NCBI RefSeq assembly: GCF_949987535.1
Contig: NC_080081.1
Span: forward strand, 36,310,428 to 36,374,427
Source: Balaenoptera acutorostrata
Lineage: Eukaryota > Chordata > Mammalia > Artiodactyla > Balaenopteridae
DNA length: 64,000 nucleotides
Direction of reading: 5' to 3'
Part shown: piece after piece, positions 48,830 to 59,953 of the stretch
Layout: every line of letters begins with the position of its first letter
Position numbering within the stretch: the stretch's first letter is position 1
Translations under genes and position numbers: made by a program
Notes under the pieces: model-generated
The model's input: only the letters and a program-made list of their open reading frames with translations
Told to the model about the DNA's origin: nothing
The model's database searches: none

Positions 48830-49430
48830 TACCATTACAATGCAAATTAAAAACACAGTGAAATGGAAGTAAGTACCAATCAGAAGGGCTAAGCTTTTTA
48901 AAAGAAAAGAATATTCAATATCTACTCTTTTCAAAGAATCAGTACAAGTACTGGTGTGAGTGTAAATTTGTCAACTGGAATTGAAAAGTGTTTGGCAATA
49001 TAATGCTAAATATGAACACACATATTTAATGAACCACTAATTCCACTCCTAAATATGCACACCTTCCAAATAATCACACATATAAACCCAAACATATGTA
49101 AACATATTTACAAATGTGAATATTACATTATTTGTAATAACTCAAACTGGAAACAACCAAATATCCATCAACAATACAGTGTATAAAATGTGGCATATTC
49201 ATACATTGGACTATTTTATTTATTTATTTTTTTTTAGTGAATACTACTTGTTTTAATTGGAGTAAGATGCACATTAAATTTTACACTGGACTATTTTAAA
49301 GCAATAGAAATTGACTTACTGCAACATACCATAGTGTGAATATCTCAGACATAACTTTGAGAAAAATTCAGACACAAAATAGCACACATTGTACAACTAC
49401 ATCATTAAAATTCAAAGCAAACATGGGTTT
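48830..49430 (+). mobile_element. L1M ORF2 3' fragment with a small nested insert
   Basis: Sense similarity to the end of L1 ORF2 is seen: CACTAATTCCACTCCTAAATATG (49032), TTGTAATAACTCAAACTGGAAACAACC (49132), ATCCATCAACAATACAGTG. It is interrupted by the 63-bp insert at 49219-49281 and continues to about 49430. Confidence 0.75.
49219..49281 (-). mobile_element. 63-bp retroposed fragment with target-site duplication
   Basis: The host sequence TACATTGGACTATTTTA at 49202-49218 is repeated at 49282-49298 with one mismatch (T to C at the fifth base). The insert begins with T-rich sequence, as expected for an A-tailed copy on the minus strand, followed by about 47 bases I cannot assign. It splits the L1M match, which otherwise reads straight through. 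This is good evidence for L1-type retroposition of a very short RNA. Confidence 0.8.
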
Positions 49431-49459
49431 ATTTAATTATCAAAAATTTTATTTGTATC

Positions 49460-49640
49460 AGTTAAAGTTGTACAATGATAGGTAAATTACTTTCCCTGAC
49501 ATGCTTTTTCTTCTACAAAAAATGGAGAGATAATAATGTGTATCTCATTACTTTCTCACAGAAAGTAAATGACATGATGTGTGTAGAGTACCTAGTACAG
49601 TGTGTGGCATATAGTAAATAAATGTCAATAAAAGCTTTTT
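49460..49640 (+). mobile_element. MIR SINE fragment, sense
   Basis: TAAATTACTTTCCCTGACATGC, TACAAAAAATGGAGAGATAATAATGTG and TAGAGTACCTAGTACAGTGTGTGGCATATAGTAAATAAATGTC follow the MIR core and 3' part. Confidence 0.8.
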
Positions 49641-49899
49641 CCCAACTCTTTCACTTGAACCTGCTCAGAACCAGCCCATTTCCCAGGTATCCTGCATTTT
49701 AGAATAGAAACATTAGAGGTATCTTTATTCAGTTCCCTTTTTCTGTCTTTCATACTAAATTAGTCATTAATCCCTTTTATCCCTCAAGTATGTCTCCACT
49801 TTGTTTCTTCTTTTCTCCATTGCTTCTATTTTAAGTACACTTTCACAATAATATCATAATTCATTTCCCTGTCTTTAACCTCTTTCCCTGATAATGTGC

Positions 49900-50240
49900 A
49901 CCCTTCACAAAATTCTCTGAATTAAACTTCTAAAAAACATATTGTCACTTTCTCACAGAGCTCTCTGTGTCTCCCATTGCTTATACCATAAAGAATAAAA
50001 TTAGTGCTGAGTATAATGCGCTCCCAAATCTGGCCCTCATCTAACTTTTACATCTTCTAGTACCCTTAGATATTTCAGTCACCACCATTCTAACTGTGAC
50101 ACCTCCGGGAAAAGTCTTGTAGTTAATTATTTTTCTGTATTTTATTCATAGAACCTGCAATACTTTTTATCCTTTTGATTTCATATCGTAGTTTTTGAAA
50201 TTCTATATTTTTCTTCAAGACTACATTCAAATTTTACCGT
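49900..50240 (+). mobile_element. L2 fragment
   Basis: TGTCTCCCATTGCTTATACCATAAAGAATAAAA and GCGCTCCCAAATCTGGCCCTCATCTAAC resemble the L2 3' coding region. It is diverged and the ends are uncertain. Confidence 0.6.
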
Positions 50241-52985
50241 TTATATATAGATTTTCTGTCTTCTCAATCTAAGTTAACAGTCTTTTTTTTGTGTACTCAG
50301 TTTGTTTAGTATATTTATTGCAATAATCACTTTCTGCCGTTCTGCCTTGTATTTGTTTCTGTAAACTGTGTACTTTTGTTTTTCTCACTCAAGCATATGT
50401 TCATGAAGATCAAGCGGCATGTGTAATTCATTGTTTTATTTCTCCGTATTCAAGAACAGGACCTAACGCCCAACTTGTTCCTCCCCCCACCGCAATGATT
50501 GAACTGAATTTAATGTATGTGCATGGGAGAGAGAGAAGAGCCTGTTTCAGAGGAAACCGAAAAATGCAAGTTAGATTCTTTTTTCTTTTTGAAAGGGAAA
50601 TACAAAAAAAAGTTAAGTTTTTAATAACTCTTTTAATAGTTTGTGTTACTCAATATTGGTACACAAAATTAGTTATTAAAATATATTGAAGAACAACATA
50701 TCAAAATATGTTATGGTGTGTCTAGGATGCTTATTTTTAGCAAAAATATTTTTATTAAATTCAAATTTTAAGTACTGGCTTCAAATATGGAAAATCCTCT
50801 GTTAGATAATGCCTTCTAAATTTGGGAGATAAAAGATACTAAGCTTTTTTTTTTTTTTTTTTACAGTTTAGCTACCATCACAGAAAAGATCTCTTTATTT
50901 AGAATATAGCTACATCAGAATATTTCTCACAATTACTAGAGAAGTGTGAGAAATAATGTAAACATTCTTCAGCACTGTTCCTTACCTTTCTCACAAGTTC
51001 CCATAGAGCATGTGTATTGATTTTGTTTTTATGTCTCCTGGTTAATGGGATAATATGTAGCCTTAAAAGAGTGATACTAAATATACTACATTAAAAAGAG
51101 ACATAAATCATATTTCATTATGGCTTCATTAACTTTGAATTCCACTGCTGACTGAGCAAACACATTTTCTGTGCATCAGAATTTGTGCTACTTACTGGGA
51201 ATTTGGATTTCAGTATGAACTGAATTGAATTCAATGCCCTATGCAGCTGATAAGAAAGTAGAGATCAATGATAAATAATATAAAATCTGTGTCTGAAATG
51301 TTGGAAATATTTGTCATATATAAGAATAAAAATTAATCTACAAAAATGTAGCTTAATAGAATTTGACAAATCAAAATAACTCTTGATAAAACCAAAACTA
51401 AAAAAAAAAATACCTTTATATCCATTCTTTAAGTTAGGATTTTTATTTTGGAGTCCACAAAAAAACAGATGTAGATTTTCTTAGCAATTTACCTCCATCT
51501 CTGAAATGTTAGTAGAACTGGCAGATAATTAATAATGTTGTCAAGAGCAGATAGAATCATAAATCACAGGTGGAAAGGACCCTTAAAAATCAGTGATATA
51601 TCCACTAATCTTAGTCCAAGAAATTTTTTAACAATATCTTTATCAGGTGCCCAATTGCTGTACATTTAAATGTTGTCAGTGTTGGAATTTCTTCCATTTA
51701 TTGAGTTAAATTTGATTCATGGAGTGTCTGCATAAAACACTTGCCTTTTAAAGGAAATGTCTACGTGTTCTTTCCAGGGACTGTCAAGTATCTGCTGCAC
51801 TGGTTTTTCCCAAAGTAAACAGTAATGGCTAATTCTACATAGAAAGAACTCTAGGATAATGCTAATATTTTATAACCAAAAGTAAAACCTGATGAGCTGA
51901 AGGCAACTATCAATAAAGGATGTAACCATCTGTTATTCATTTTCATTTGCTACATAAGGGCAGAAGTCTTCAGTTGCTCATCTTGTGAGATTCTGAGTTT
52001 AGGAGCATGATATTACTAATTAAATAAATGCTATACAATTTCTACATGGCATAGTTATACAATATTTATAAAAACTTCTTAAGCCCCAGATTCTTACATG
52101 AGAAAATATCTTAATGATTATTTTGTAGAACGCCCTAACACACCATGCCACACATCTATTTTTAAAGAAATCTGCAACCTAGACACATCTAATACCTTTC
52201 CCAATAACATATGTTATATTCCTACTAAACTTGAGAGTATAACAAACCTCCTTATACTAACCAGTATTGATTTCCATTTAAAATTCTATTCTAAGTATAA
52301 TGTTAGACAAAGATTTATTTATCTGCTATCATTAGCTATGGAAAATACAAGATTCCTTTTCCTAGGGATAATAATTATTACCACAAAACTAGTTAATGCA
52401 TATAAAAACACTTTCAAAATGATAAAATGCCACAAAGTTGTTGATGATAATATGTTGAAGATTATTATGAAATTGCTCTCATAAAAAAGCTATGTTTAGG
52501 GCTTGATATTTATCAACTACCAGGTTAATGTTTGCCTTTTGTCATGATTAAATATTTTTATAATGTTCCATAAGCTGGAGAAATAGAAGTTTGTATCACC
52601 AACTAAATAAACTCAGAAGAAAAAAATAAATTAGTAATTCAAATCAGTGTAGTCACTGGCCTGATTAATATTTATTTTAACTGAGTCTTAGAATACAAGT
52701 TATGACACATAAAAGGGGAATCAATCGATCACCTTTGTCCTTTAGGGGATTTCTGAAGTGCACTGTATTTCAGTTTCTATGCTCTTTATAAAGAAAAGAT
52801 TAAGAGTTAAAAAAAAAAAAGAGAGAGAGAAAAAAAGGAAAGCCAAAGCTCACTTGCTTTAACTGAACATATCAGAACCTCAACTTTCATTTTAATATTT
52901 TATAATCTTAAACCTTATGAAACTTTAACTCTCTAGATAAAAGTTTAATACAGAGGTAGAGGCTGGCTTCTGAAGAAGAATTTTA
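50241..52985. other. 2.7-kb repeat-poor AT-rich block
   Basis: No repeat or gene assigned. It contains a T17-type run near 50846-50862 and the longest open frame of the window outside recognised repeats: 52098-52484, plus strand, 128 codons, starting MRKYLNDYFVERP. I find no known domain, and its Ile/Leu/Lys/Asn-rich composition follows the AT-rich base composition, so I do not call it a gene. Confidence 0.45.
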
Positions 52986-52997
52986 TGGAAAGGTTTC

Positions 52998-53363
52998 ATT
53001 TTTATATATATATATAAATTTACTTATTTATTTATTTATTTTTGGCTGCATTGGGTCTTCATTGCTGTGAGCGGGCTTTCTCTAGCTGTGGTGAGCCGGG
53101 GCTACTCTTCGTTGCAGTGTGCAGGCTTCTCATTGCGGTGTCTTCTCTTGTTGCAGAGCATGGACTCTAGGCGCATGGGCTTCATTAGTTGTGGCACGTG
53201 GGCTCAGTAGTTGTGGCTTGCAGGCTCTAGAGGGCAGGCTCAGTAGTTGTGGCCACCGGTTTTGTTGCTCTGTGGCACGTGGGATCTTCCCGGACCAAGG
53301 CTTGAACCCATGTCCCCTGCCCTGGCAGGTGGATTCTTAACCACTGTGCCACCAGGGAAGCCC
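52998..53363 (-). mobile_element. CHR-type tRNA-derived SINE, long subfamily
   Basis: On the minus strand the head is GGGCTTCCCTGGTGGC, with a B-box-like GGTTCAAGCC complementary to 53299-53308. The A-rich tail is seen as ATTTATTT units before 53042. A 12-bp target-site duplication TGGAAAGGTTTC lies at 52986-52997 and 53364-53375. The body differs from the SINEs at 12079 and 53870: the module CAGTAGTTGTGGC occurs three times, starting at 53183, 53205 and 53241. Many CpG sites have decayed. Confidence 0.95.
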
Positions 53364-53869
53364 TGGAAAGGTTTCTTAAGAAAGAAGAAGGCTCCAGAAT
53401 CATGTGTGAATATTTCATGTAATGTAAGTCAGTTTGCATTAAAAAGGCTTCCTTTTGATGACAGATAGACCATCAAAAAATGACTTTCAAACTTTAGATG
53501 GATTCTATTACTAACACTAAATTGATAAAATTACAATTTTTAATAATTTCACCTGATCCATCCATTTAAATGATCAGTTAAAGGTAGCAGTATATTCACA
53601 GTAAAGAGTTAAGGCAGGAAATGATCATCTACAGTTTTATTTTATATTTCACACTCTGAAAAAGTATTTGTTAACTGTCACTCTCAAAGAAATTATCTAT
53701 TAGTCTGCTTTATTCTTCATTTTTTTATCCCATTTTGATATTCTGCAGTTTTAGATACTTTGATTTGTTGTCAGTATTAATGTTGTATCAGAAGACAACA
53801 GGTAAAATAATTTTGTTTTGTTCTGGGGTCAGCCAAAACAGATTTGAACAATACTAAATTTGTATTTCT

Positions 53870-54165
53870 TTTTTTTTTTTTAACTTATTTATTTATTTAT
53901 TTTTGGCTGTGTTGGGTCCTCGTTTCTGCGCGAGGGCTTTCTCTAGTTGTGGCTAGCAGGGGCCACTCTTCATCGCGGTGCGCGGGCCTCTCACTATCGC
54001 GGCCTCTCTTGTTGCGGAGCACAGGCTCCAGACGCGCAGTCTCAGTAGTTGTGGCTTACGGGCCTAGCTGCTCCACGGCATGTGGGATCTTCCCAGACCA
54101 GGGCTCGAACCCGTGTGCCCTGCATTGGCAGGCAGATTCTCAACCACTGCGCCAACAGGGAAGCC
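53870..54165 (-). mobile_element. CHR-type tRNA-derived SINE, CpG-rich (young-looking)
   Basis: Minus-strand copy with the head GGGCTTCCCTG, a perfect B box GGTTCGAGCCC complementary to 54101-54111, and a tail seen as T-rich sequence at 53870-53910. A perfect 16-bp duplication CTAAATTTGTATTTCT lies at 53854-53869 and 54166-54181. It retains many CpG dinucleotides (GCGCGAGG, CATCGCGGTGCGCGGG), so of the SINEs here it looks the youngest. The open frame at 53844-54272 is produced by the SINE sequence and is not a gene. Confidence 0.96.
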
Positions 54166-54670
54166 CTAAATTTGTATTTCTAACTCTGTATTTTGGGAAA
54201 ACATCATTTATCTTGGCCTCATTTTCCTTATATATAAAATGGGGACAAAAATACCTTCTTTTCTCACTTTGAAGTTTGTTATGAAGTTAACATGGGATAA
54301 TGTACTGTATATAAAAGCACATTGTAAATCATAATATCCCATGTAAATAAACTATTAAAAGTTTACAGACCTTAAATTAGTGTCATTGGTGTGTAATAAA
54401 TTACAAATGCTTATGTTGATGGCAACGACGATGACACTCCAGCAGATGGTGAGAGCACAAGTGGAGAAGCTTCAGTTCATTTGTGTGCTGATTTAGGAAC
54501 TCATTAAGGTTTTCATTAGTAATTCAGACCAAGGTCAAGTAGTGATTGCTAGAAGAACTTTGAAATCTGATAAACTGTTGCCTAAGTATTTCAAAATGTA
54601 GGTAGAGGAATTTTAAAAAGGAAAAATGTAGCTTTTTCAAGAACTAATAATATTTCTTCAACTTAGATTT

Positions 54671-54832
54671 TTTTTTTAAAGGGAACAATTTTGTTTTTTT
54701 GTTTGGTTGTTTTTTAAATTTTTTTGCTGTGCTGCACGGCTTGTGGGATCTTAATTCCCTGACCAGGGATTGAACTCAGGCCCCCTGCATTGGGAGTGTG
54801 GAGTCTTAACCACTGGACCACCAGGGAAGTCC
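54671..54832 (-). mobile_element. Short tRNA-derived SINE (older CHR-related family)
   Basis: On the minus strand it reads GGACTTCCCTGGTGGTCCAG, with a diverged B box AGTTCAATCCC complementary to 54766-54776, and GTGCAGCACAGC before the A-rich tail. It is about half the length of the other SINEs. A perfect 15-bp duplication CTTCAACTTAGATTT lies at 54656-54670 and 54833-54847. Confidence 0.92.
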
Positions 54833-54847
54833 CTTCAACTTAGATTT

Positions 54848-56689
54848 AGAGACAAAAAGAAATAAAAGAATGGAGTTCAGTTATAGATAGGAGAGTTGGT
54901 TTTGTCACTTAGCTCTACAACAGATCCTCATCTAAACTATTGAATATTTTGGCCTCTATTTTCCATATTTATAAACTGGGTTTTAGTATTCCCCTTCTGG
55001 AAGAAAATATTACAGAAAATATAAAATTAAATAATGAGTACTTCCTAAACTATAAATTGCTAATCAAACATTTATTAGTATTACCAAAGATATTGCATTC
55101 AATAAAACATGTCCAAATGGTAACAAATGAATTTCTATTTAAGAGAAAGTGTATTTACCCCAATAATATAGGCCAATTTTAAAACGAAAGTAGATAAAAT
55201 GATTTTTATAGCCTTACCTTTACACCTGGATTTATTTTTTCAATGTTTTCCCCCTTTTAAACACCATCCTTAGGTTTCAAAATCTTTCTAGTTGGTTGCC
55301 TTGTCATATAAAGTTGATGTAATAATATTTACCTATAGTTATTTAATAACCTCCTTGCTTACCAAAGAATGTGAATTGAAGCAATCTGTCTTTTATCATT
55401 CAAATATGCTTAAAGATAAATCTAGAGATAATCACAAAATTAAAACTGAACCTTAAATTGTATTCTGAAATATACACAGAATTTAGGTAATTATTCATTC
55501 TAAGTAATAACATTTGTGATAGGAGGATAATCACACATCATGAAGTTCTGAGTTTTCGAAGTGCCTATTTCTTGTCAGGCCAGTCAGCCTTACTGAAACT
55601 CTAAGAGTATATATTTTTCTAAATTCCTGGAAAATGTAATTGTGCAGTAGTCTCATTTTTCTTTTTCTAAAGTCTTCGTCGAGACAGTGTGCCAAATTGC
55701 AGAGCGATGTATGCCAATGATAACAGAGCTGAAGTCTCCCCCCAAAAAGGAATGAAAACTTGTCTAAGACTCTGAAGAGATCTCATCAATAATTTATTTG
55801 AGCACTTCCATTATGATATTGTGGGGGGAGCTCTAGTCCAGAGATACAAAGGGCCATGTCTAAGGTTTTAAAACTGGTCACTGAAAACACCAAGACTGGC
55901 TCCCAGCTTCACATGAGGTGTTTTTCCATGCTACTTTTGAATATTGTTCTGCTTATGCCTGGAAATCTAGAAGCAGCCGTAGAAGAAGTAGGACATAGTT
56001 ATAAAATCCACGGGAGATGAAACCTTACATTTTGAAGATAAGAATTTAATTTTGTTTCTAATATATTTCTCATATATTTAGCTTTGTTTTTAAAGCAGTG
56101 TGTCCAGAATTTATTTTGCTAAATTGAAATCACTAAAACATGACATGCAGACTACTGTCTGGAGGTTAGAAGAATTTTCCTTTTCAATAGATCAGATTTT
56201 TATGTTTAATGAATGAATTCTCTGTATTATTATTCAGAAACAATGAATGGTGAAATAATGTCTCTAAAGAACATGGCCTTCATAAACTCTACTACATGGA
56301 GCCAAATTAGTTCCTATATAATTATATATACATTAGATATATATAATATATATACTATACTATATATATACTATATAGTATATATATACTAATTTCCTTT
56401 TTAAGCTAATTTGTGTAATATGGATATTTGTGCACAATGAACTAATCTCTAGATTGGAATATAACCTTCATTTTCTAAGTTAATCAAATCTTTGTCATCA
56501 TTTTTTTCTTCTTTTAAAATCAAACTGGTCAAGCTAAGTTTTTTATTATTTTTTCTTATGTCTTATATCTATGTTACTGCATTTTTTGAAAAGATTTACT
56601 GTTGCACAAACATCTCAGATCCTGAGCTATTCCTGTTTTCTGCACTGGTCAGTCCACATAGATACACTTGTGTACATGTTTAGATGGTT
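54848..56689. other. Repeat-poor stretch, no gene called
   Basis: No family recognised. The segment at about 55670-56040 is less AT-rich and free of simple repeats; I cannot name it. The segment at 56314-56392 is a TA-rich, largely self-complementary tract (ACTATACTATATATATACTATATAGTATATATATACT type). Confidence 0.45.
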
Positions 56690-56775
56690 TGGTTGCAAGC
56701 TCCATAAGAAGATAAGCATTTACTGACTGAACTATTCATAATCTCTAACACAGGATAACTATTCGTTGAATGAGT
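56690..56775 (+). mobile_element. L2 3' terminal scrap
   Basis: TTGCAAGCTCCATAAGAAGATAAG and GATAACTATTCGTTGAATGAG match the L2 3' end. Very short. Confidence 0.6.
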
Positions 56776-56929
56776 TTATTAAAAGCAGTCAATGTAACCT
56801 AAGTTTGCAACTATGAAGGGAAAACCTAATGTTAATCATCTCTAGAAAAACAAATGCCTTAATACATTGGATGAGAGAAGGTAAAGATAATCAAGAATTG
56901 TTGCTTCAATGGTTGCTGTGATAAGCTAG

Positions 56930-57115
56930 AAAAACATGGGCTGTGAAGAATGATGAACCTGGGTCCAAGTCTAGAATCTGCCACTCTATACCTGTGGGAT
57001 CTTAGCGTGTGATTTATTTTCTCTAAGAGGCATGTTCTTTGTTTGTAAAATGGGGGCAATTTTCCTTACTTTCCAGAAGTTGCATGAGGATTAAATGTAA
57101 TAATTAATGTAAAAC
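56930..57115 (+). mobile_element. MIR SINE, sense
   Basis: CATGGGCTGTGAAG, GAACCTGGGTCCAAGTCTAG, CTGTGGGATCTTAGCGTGTG, TTTGTAAAATGGGGGCAAT and TGCATGAGGATTAAATGTAATAA occur in MIR order. Confidence 0.85.
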
Positions 57116-57149
57116 ATCTCTCAAAGTCTGCCACTGTGTCCTCCTGACT

Positions 57150-57320
57150 ATGTTTACCACCTTATTCTTTGTGACCTTTTCTGTCACACTCAAGCTCCCA
57201 GTGACAAAAACAAGAAATATTTTCAGTCCTTTGTATGTCTTTTCATTGGCTGTCTCCTCTGTCTAGAATCTTCCAGTCTGCTGGCTTGTTGGCCAAATCA
57301 AATCTTTCTATAGCAAGCTT
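57150..57320 (+). mobile_element. L2 fragment
   Basis: TGTCTCCTCTGTCTAGAATCTTCCAGTC resembles the L2 segment coding for the last part of the ORF. Diverged; ends uncertain. Confidence 0.55.
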
Positions 57321-58424
57321 GCTCTGCTACCAAAAAGAGATTCAACATAGGTCACCTCTTCATCTTAGACAAAGAGAGCAGAAAAAGTACAAAAGAACAA
57401 CTTAACTAGAAAATATTTCCTTAAAGAGGTCAGTTGAAGGTTTGATTGAACGAAAGAAAGCTTTACTGGGATGAGGCAGTTTTCAGGGAAAGGGTTTTAA
57501 TCTGATTAAAAGTTTTGACAAAACTAGTATAGGAAAATCTCTCTGCTAATCTGGAAACTAAACATCAGCTCTTGTCCTTATGAATGAGTGCAGGTAGAGC
57601 AGCACCACCTGACTTGAAAGAACTAACATGAAGCATTTTATTTTGCCAAATAAGGAGATGTGTTATGGGCTGTCCAATTGTCATTTAGAGAAAATATTTT
57701 CTTTAAACTAGATATGTATTTATAAGAGCAAATCCAACAATATTTCAAACATTTAAACGTACATTGTGTTCAGTTACCTTTAGAAGTCTGAAGGGGATTT
57801 CTTGTGTTCTGTTTTTTGGTTTTTAACTTTTTAATGGAGTTCGTTATATTTCTTAATTAGCTCTTTTCCCCACTCTATTGCTTGCCAAGTATAAGACAAT
57901 CATCTATGTACACCCCCACTTCTTGCAATTTATCTAACAGATGGTAAATATTCCACAAATGTGTCATTAGTTAAATGTGGTTTTGCTTTTAGAACACAAT
58001 AAGAAAAAACCACTATTTTTAGTGTATTTGCTAATGGTTAAGAGAATGCTTGCAATGGAGGAATTGTAACTAACAAAACTAAGGATTTGAAAATAAAAAT
58101 AAAGCATAAAAGGGCATTTGTGTGTTTGCTTTATTAGATTTATTTTGCTCCTGATTGCAATATGTTTGATTTAATGATTTTAGAAAGTAATCCAAGTTTT
58201 CTTGTGGAAAGATCGCCTTAGAGAAAGAACTCCCTGACTTTTAGATGATGGATTGAGGAATCAAGGCTTCATTCTTTGAGTTGTGTATTGACTTTGGGAT
58301 TGTGGTTAAAATAGCAATTTGTGCTCTGTGTGTGTAAAAATCATCAAAATGATTTCAAATATGAATTGCTGTACATAACACTCATGAGAGTTAAGTGTTC
58401 CTGTTTCTTTTTTATACCAACAAA
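57321..58424. other. Unassigned DNA
   Basis: No recognised repeat, exon or RNA gene. Confidence 0.5.
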
Positions 58425-58530
58425 ACCTGGTCTCAGAAGGTTATATGACTTTCTCAAGGTTCCTCAATGAGTCATAATCAAGACTGGAAATAGAGCCCAG
58501 GAGGCCAGTTCAGTTCTGTGACTCCTGTAT
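58425..58530 (-). mobile_element. MIR fragment, antisense
   Basis: TATGACTTTCTCAAGGTTCCTCAATGAGTCATAATCAAGACTGG and AGAGCCCAGGAGGCCAGTTC follow the antisense MIR 5' half. Confidence 0.65.
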
Positions 58531-58891
58531 CCTGACTATTTGAAAATTGACGAATTGACTATGCTGTCTAGAGGCTCAGAGATGTAGTAACATTTCTTTC
58601 TAAATTATTAGAAAGGTAAAATGTCTGCATTAGAGGGAGTGTCTACTCTTCCTTTAATCCTCAAATAAGATTCCAGATTGAGAATTAAGTGAAGTTTTAT
58701 AATTTTTAAAATAATACCAACAATCTCATTTAAATTAGTGTATTGAAGGGACTTAGTTATTTTTCCATGCAGACCAATCCAAAGACGATGTATTTATACA
58801 TTTGGAAATGTGAATGCTATTTGTTAAAAAGAAAAATAATGTAGCTTACACCTAGGCATATATCTTGCTACCAGGTATTTAAAAATCAATT
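58531..58891. other. Unassigned DNA
   Basis: Nothing recognised between the MIR fragment and the ATATATATAG repeat. Confidence 0.5.
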
Positions 58892-58963
58892 TATATATAG
58901 ATATATATAGATATATATAGATATATATAGATATATATAGATATATATAGATATATATATATA
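58892..58963. repeat. 10-bp tandem repeat (ATATATATAG)n
   Basis: About seven head-to-tail copies of the decamer, nearly perfect, ending in plain TA repeats just before the inverted repeat at 58979. Confidence 0.95.
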
Positions 58964-58978
58964 ATTATTTAAATTGAT

Positions 58979-59066
58979 AAATTCACAATAAAAACATAAA
59001 TCTAGATCTTTATATATATATTTATATATTTACAAAGATCTAGATTTATGTTTTTATTGTGAATTT
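58979..59066. repeat. Perfect 33-bp inverted repeat with 22-nt loop
   Basis: The left arm 58979-59011 is the exact reverse complement of the right arm 59034-59066; both contain TCTAGATCTTT or its complement at the inner edge. The loop 59012-59033 is almost purely A and T. Weaker complementarity extends outward with gaps. Perfect arms imply a recent origin or gene conversion between the arms. I do not recognise the arm sequence as the terminal repeat of a known transposon. Confidence 0.95.
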
Positions 59067-59159
59067 GTCTATTTATTCAATATAAATAATTTAATTTAAT
59101 TCAACTAGTATTTATTTCGGGACTACTATTATACCATTTTTATTTTAAAAAATAAAACA

Positions 59160-59700
59160 AAGTAAAGAGGCAGGAAGTGACCAACATGATGGTAGTATTC
59201 TAGACAGACTGATAAGAAGCCTCTCCAGAAGATTGCATCTGAGCAGAGATCTAAATGCAATGAGGGAATGAATGAACCATCTCAACAACTGAGGTAGTTG
59301 TGTTGTAGGAGAGAGAAGAGCAAGTTAAATGCTTTTAGGAGGGAGCAAATGTGGAATGTCCTAGGAATATAAACAGACTCCAAAATACCAATGAGTACTG
59401 AGCCCTGGGGAAAAGTTGTAAGAGGAGAAATAAGTGGGGAAGAAGAGAGTAAGCTACATAGAGCTTTATGGGTCATAGTAAGGAATTAGAATTTAGGTCT
59501 GAGTATAATGGGAAGCTGCTGGAGAGTGTTGCACAGATGATGTCAGGGACTTACTTTTTATAGATTGCTGCTGCTATAAGACAAGTGTGTATACGAGGGT
59601 GAGTAAGAATTGCAGAAAGATACCAACTAGAGAGCAGTTGCAGAAGTGCAGGTGAGAGATGATGGATCAGGGCAGAATTGGTAGAGGTGCTGAGAAACTC
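59160..59700 (-). mobile_element. L2 fragment, antisense
   Basis: GGAGGGAGCAAATGTGGAATG, AGCTACATAGAGCTTTATGGGTCATAGTAAGGAATTAGA and ATAATGGGAAGCTGCTGGAGAGTG match the reverse complement of the L2 3' ORF region in order. Confidence 0.75.
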
Positions 59701-59747
59701 ATTATATTTTAAGACTTTTGCTTTTAGGAAGATGGAGTAGACGGACT

Positions 59748-59874
59748 CTTCCCAATTCCTCTGGCTAAGTAAATGATATATATAAGTAAAAAATAGATAT
59801 AAGTAAAAGAGATCTAGATATATAGATATGGATATCTTGGGATTTTCATTTACTTAGCCAGAGAAATGGGGAAG
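59748..59874. repeat. 29-bp inverted repeat around an AT-rich centre
   Basis: The left arm 59748-59776 is the reverse complement of the right arm 59846-59874 with two mismatches; the inner 18 bases (59759-59776 and 59846-59863, CTCTGGCTAAGTAAATGA) are perfect. The 69-nt centre consists of TATATAAGTAAA and GATATA-like units. Confidence 0.93.
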
Positions 59875-59876
59875 AT

Positions 59877-59950
<74 letters not shown>
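59877..59950. repeat. (TA)n/(TACA)n microsatellite
   Basis: Two long TA tracts separated by ACATACA-like interruptions. Confidence 0.95.

Positions 59951-59953
<3 letters not shown>

Noticed and set aside
53844..54272. 142-codon open frame
   Set aside because: Almost all of it is the reverse strand of the CHR SINE at 53870-54165. Similar frames occur in the SINEs at 12079 and 52998.
58892..58963. CRISPR-like array (regular repeats)
   Set aside because: Head-to-tail decamers without spacers in a mammalian genome; simple tandem repeat.
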